From Lachnospiraceae bacterium (GTDB lineage: Bacteria > Bacillota > Clostridia > Lachnospirales > Lachnospiraceae): a stretch of 16,567 bases of DNA. The notes under the pieces are model-generated. The model did not search any database. It saw nothing but the letters and a program-made list of their open reading frames with translations, and was not told the DNA's origin. Below, one piece after another: positions 14,296 to 16,567 of this stretch; within the stretch, counting starts at the first letter, position 1; the number at the start of each line of letters is the position of its first letter. Position numbers and translations under genes: made by a program. Location of the stretch: positions 1-16,567 of the forward strand of contig CAAFWV010000028.1 in NCBI GenBank assembly GCA_900766815.1, in the 5' to 3' direction.

Positions 14296-16065
14296 CTACA
14301 TTCTATCCGGTGCACTGAAGCCCAGTAAATCAATACTTGTCTCCAGAATCCCCTTCACCATATCAATAAGTCCTATATAGCTCTTCTTCCTGTCTTCATC
14401 GCTCTCATCCAGAATTCTTACATCATGGTAGAAGCTGTTGAAGGCATTGGCAAGACCATATATATATGCACATATCTTATGAGGCGCCGCTTCTTCATAT
14501 GCAGAGCTTATCGCGGGAATAAAGCCAGTAATCTCCTTCATCAGCTCCTTGGCTGCAGGAATACCGCATGTCGATATCCTAACATCTTCTAAGTTTCCGC
14601 CCTGGGTCGCATACTTATTCAGTATCGACTTAATTCTGACAATTGTATACAGAATATACGGGCCTGTATTACCCTCACTTGATGTGAACTTGTCTACATC
14701 GAAGATATAATCCTTGGATGCCTGATTGCTGAGGTCACCATACTTTATTGCTGCCAGTCCCACAGTATTGGCAATTACACCGGCCTCATCATCATCCATG
14801 TCACGGTTCTCGCTTATACGCTCAAGCATTCTCTTATTGATGTCATCAATCAGGTACTCCAGACGCATTACGCCGCCCTCTCTGGTCTTGAAGGGCTTAC
14901 CGTCCTTGCCATTGACGGTTCCGAAGCCGATATGGATTAGCTCCACCTTATCATCCACCAATTTGGTCTTCCTTGCACAGCGGAATACCTGCTCGAAGTA
15001 GAGATCCTGACGCTTATCGGTCAGGTATATCAGCTTGTCGGGGTTGTAATTCTTCACCCTGTCCATGATGGTCGCAAGGTCTGTGGTATTATACAGACTC
15101 GCGCCGTCCGACTTAAGAATCATGCACGGCGGCATCTCCTTGGTATCTGTCTCTTCCTTGACATCCACAACCAATGCTCCGTCACTGAGGTAAGCATATC
15201 CGCCATCCTTCATATACTGAACCATACCCGGGATTATATCCTGAACGTCACTCTCGCCCTTCCAGAGCTCGAAGTCGACATTAAGGTTCTGATAATTCCT
15301 CTTTAGGTCTGTCACCGACACATTTATGATATGGTCCCAGAGAGCACGATATCCGCGGTTACCCTCCTGAAGCTTATGAGTGGCATCCATGGCTCTTGCC
15401 TTATATTCCGCATCCTCCTTGCTCTTGGCTGATGCTGTGGGATAGATTTCCTCAAGCTCCGCTATGGTAAATGGTGCTTCTTTGGGATATTCTCCCGTGA
15501 AATTATCATCAAAGTATGGCAGGTCTCCCTTTCTCTCCTGAAGTTCCGTAATTATGAGTCCCATCTGAAGACCCCAGTCACCTAAGTGAATATCACCTAT
15601 GGTATTGTGACCCATATATTTACAGATGCGCTTGATGCTCTCACCGATAACAGCGCTTCTAAGATGTCCCACATGAAGAGGCTTGGCCACGTTAGGTCCG
15701 CCGTAGTCCACTATTATGGTCTTAGGCTCATCCTTACTCAAGCCGAAGCGTCCGGTCTCATCCTTGCGCATATTCTCAACATATTCTGCCAGATAGGTCT
15801 CACTTATATTAAGATTAAGGAAGCCCGGTGCTACAGCATTCACAGACTCAAACACCTTGCTGCCTAACAGCTTCTCCGCTACCTCTGTAGCTATCATAAT
15901 CGGTGCCTTATGATAGAGCTTGGCTCCGGCCATGGCACCATTGCACTGATATTCGCACAAGTCAGGTCTGTTGGATACAGTAACCGTTCCAAGTCCCTCA
16001 TCATAGCATGCAGCCGCGAAAGCCGCCCTTACCTCGCCTGAAATCAATTCCAGTAAATTCTTCAT
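14296..16065 (-). CDS. argS: Arginyl-tRNA synthetase
   Basis: This 589-residue class I enzyme charges tRNA-Arg in the cytoplasm. The N-terminal additional domain covers about 1-105. The catalytic core has the HIGH-type motif HVGH (131-134) in NVAKPLHVGHLRSAVIG, followed by GDWGLQMGL. The KMSKS position is the arginine-enzyme variant, here KPFKTREGG with Lys393 and Arg395. LKSDGASLYNTTDLATI and YLTDKRQDLYFEQVF are typical. The C-terminal DALR anticodon-binding domain begins near TGPYILYTIVRIKSIL. The ATG at 16065 has AGAGG about 10 nt upstream. It is the first gene of the probable argS-zinc ribbon-TPM-lepA-hemW series. No T-box leader was found. Confidence 0.98.
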   Translation of the reverse strand: MKNLLELISGEVRAAFAAACYDEGLGTVTVSNRPDLCEYQCNGAMAGAKLYHKAPIMIATEVAEKLLGSKVFESVNAVAPGFLNLNISETYLAEYVENMRKDETGRFGLSKDEPKTIIVDYGGPNVAKPLHVGHLRSAVIGESIKRICKYMGHNTIGDIHLGDWGLQMGLIITELQERKGDLPYFDDNFTGEYPKEAPFTIAELEEIYPTASAKSKEDAEYKARAMDATHKLQEGNRGYRALWDHIINVSVTDLKRNYQNLNVDFELWKGESDVQDIIPGMVQYMKDGGYAYLSDGALVVDVKEETDTKEMPPCMILKSDGASLYNTTDLATIMDRVKNYNPDKLIYLTDKRQDLYFEQVFRCARKTKLVDDKVELIHIGFGTVNGKDGKPFKTREGGVMRLEYLIDDINKRMLERISENRDMDDDEAGVIANTVGLAAIKYGDLSNQASKDYIFDVDKFTSSEGNTGPYILYTIVRIKSILNKYATQGGNLEDVRISTCGIPAAKELMKEITGFIPAISSAYEEAAPHKICAYIYGLANAFNSFYHDVRILDESDEDRKKSYIGLIDMVKGILETSIDLLGFSAPDRM

Positions 16066-16091
16066 ATTGTCATATCCTCTTTGTATTTCTT

Positions 16092-16111
16092 AATGGGTAT
16101 GCATACCCATT
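16092..16111. promoter_or_regulatory. Perfect 20 bp palindrome at the predicted argS transcription start
   Basis: AATGGGTATGCATACCCATT is fully self-complementary. It lies 27 nt upstream of the argS ATG and covers about the first 18 nt of the predicted mRNA. As DNA it would suit a dimeric repressor; as RNA it can form an 8 bp stem with a UGCA loop at the 5' end. The binding factor is unknown. Confidence 0.6.
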
Positions 16112-16115
16112 CATT

Positions 16116-16144
16116 ATTCTACCAAATATGCCCCACCATGTCAC
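16116..16144 (-). promoter_or_regulatory. Promoter of argS
   Basis: GTGACA (16139-16144) and TAGAAT (16116-16121) on the minus strand are spaced by 17 nt. The predicted start near 16109 falls at the edge of the 20 bp palindrome, leaving a leader of about 45 nt. Each box differs from consensus at one position. Confidence 0.65.
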
Positions 16145-16217
16145 GAATTTATTGCCTCCGGGCAGCTTCCCTATAGCTTCATGTCTAGTCTGCAAACGTC
16201 GCCCGCCTGACTGTCAC

Positions 16218-16246
16218 TTGCCTTGAACCCTCCACCGTGATATATT
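16218..16246 (+). promoter_or_regulatory. Promoter of queH, with the start site at the ATG
   Basis: TTGCCT (16218-16223) and TATATT (16241-16246) are spaced by exactly 17 nt, with TGA before the -10. Only 6 nt separate the -10 from the queH ATG, so transcription should begin at or next to the start codon. Confidence 0.6.
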
Positions 16247-16252
16247 CCAGTC

Positions 16253-16567
16253 ATGAGTACAACAAATAAGATTAATTATAATAATGAAATGAAGAAGCTG
16301 ATAGAAGCAAACAGTAAGCTAATGGTTAAGCCCACACTTCTGCTCCATGCCTGCTGTGCTCCCTGCGCAAGTATCTGTATGGACAGAGTAAGGGATTACT
16401 TTGACACCACGGTCTTCTTCTATAATCCCAACATCACCTCGGCTGAGGAATTTAGTAAGCGCAATATAGAGCTTGCCCGCCTGATAGACATTTATAATGA
16501 AGATAAGGACAGGGGCTTGCTCAAACTAATCGTTCCTGAATATGATCCAAGCGAATTCATGTCGATA
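16253..16567 (+). CDS. queH: Epoxyqueuosine reductase QueH, 5' part
   Basis: The first 105 codons are present; the window end cuts the gene. QueH (former DUF208) reduces epoxyqueuosine to queuosine in tRNA and replaces the cobalamin-dependent QueG in many anaerobes. The visible N-terminus has the family's metal and cluster-binding signature LLLHACCAPCAS (about residues 28-39), with vicinal cysteines followed by CxxC-like spacing, then TTVFFYNPNITSAEEFSKR and LIVPEYDPSEF. Most QueH proteins have HCCCAPCSS or HSCCAPCSS here. The ATG at 16253 gives the usual MxxINYxxEMxKLI lead-in. No ribosome binding site is visible before it or before the in-frame ATG at 16289. It is transcribed divergently from argS across a 187 bp spacer. 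Confidence 0.93.
   Translation, partial: MSTTNKINYNNEMKKLIEANSKLMVKPTLLLHACCAPCASICMDRVRDYFDTTVFFYNPNITSAEEFSKRNIELARLIDIYNEDKDRGLLKLIVPEYDPSEFMSI

Noticed and set aside
16066..16252. T-box riboswitch in front of argS
   Set aside because: The predicted leader is only about 45 nt and lacks the T-box sequence and an antiterminator; only the 20 bp palindrome is present.
1..16567. CRISPR array, transposon, prophage, toxin-antitoxin or defence genes
   Set aside because: No direct-repeat array, transposase, integrase or related motif was found; all genes fit core metabolism, translation or cell wall.

Overview
This 16.6 kb stretch of chromosome looks like a butyrate-producing Lachnospiraceae (Firmicutes, Clostridium cluster XIVa), possibly close to Butyrivibrio. 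The evidence is the complete thl-crt-hbd-bcd-etfB-etfA cluster, strong AGGAGG-type ribosome sites, sigma-A-like promoters and a long-form HPF. The genus assignment is inference. Apart from two genes cut by the window edges, every gene lies on the minus strand. No transposon, phage, CRISPR, tRNA or rRNA gene was seen.

Region by region: (a) 1-674, the 3' part of mtnA (methionine salvage) on the plus strand, ending at a bidirectional terminator shared with the convergent etfA. (b) 6906-721, the butyrate operon in the order thl, crt, hbd, bcd, etfB, etfA. It condenses two acetyl-CoA and converts the product to butyryl-CoA. Bcd with EtfAB probably couples crotonyl-CoA reduction to ferredoxin reduction. 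A promoter lies in front of thl and a terminator-like hairpin lies between thl and crt. The last step to butyrate (but, or ptb-buk) is not in the window. (c) 7031-7558, hpf, a ribosome hibernation factor, with its own promoter and terminator. (d) 7559-7977, a 419 bp spacer holding the hpf promoter, a 15 bp inverted repeat, a cluster of DnaA-box-like sites and the terminator of the next gene. (e) 7978-9240, a secreted SH3b-NlpC/P60 cell-wall hydrolase with its own promoter, overlapped by an exact match to the WalR box. (f) 16144-9291, a tightly packed series argS, a zinc-ribbon membrane protein, a TPM-domain membrane protein, lepA and hemW, probably one transcript from the argS promoter. (g) 16253 to the end, the 5' part of queH (queuosine synthesis), divergent from argS.

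Most genes are ordinary housekeeping genes. The points most worth a second look are: an in-frame insertion of about 35 residues in HemW encoded by hairpin-forming DNA; a WalR-type box at the cell-wall hydrolase promoter; a predicted leaderless queH mRNA; a perfect 20 bp palindrome at the predicted argS transcription start; DnaA-box-like sites far from any visible dnaA; and an uncharacterised zinc-ribbon/TPM membrane protein pair between argS and lepA. I found no clear new defence or mobile system.
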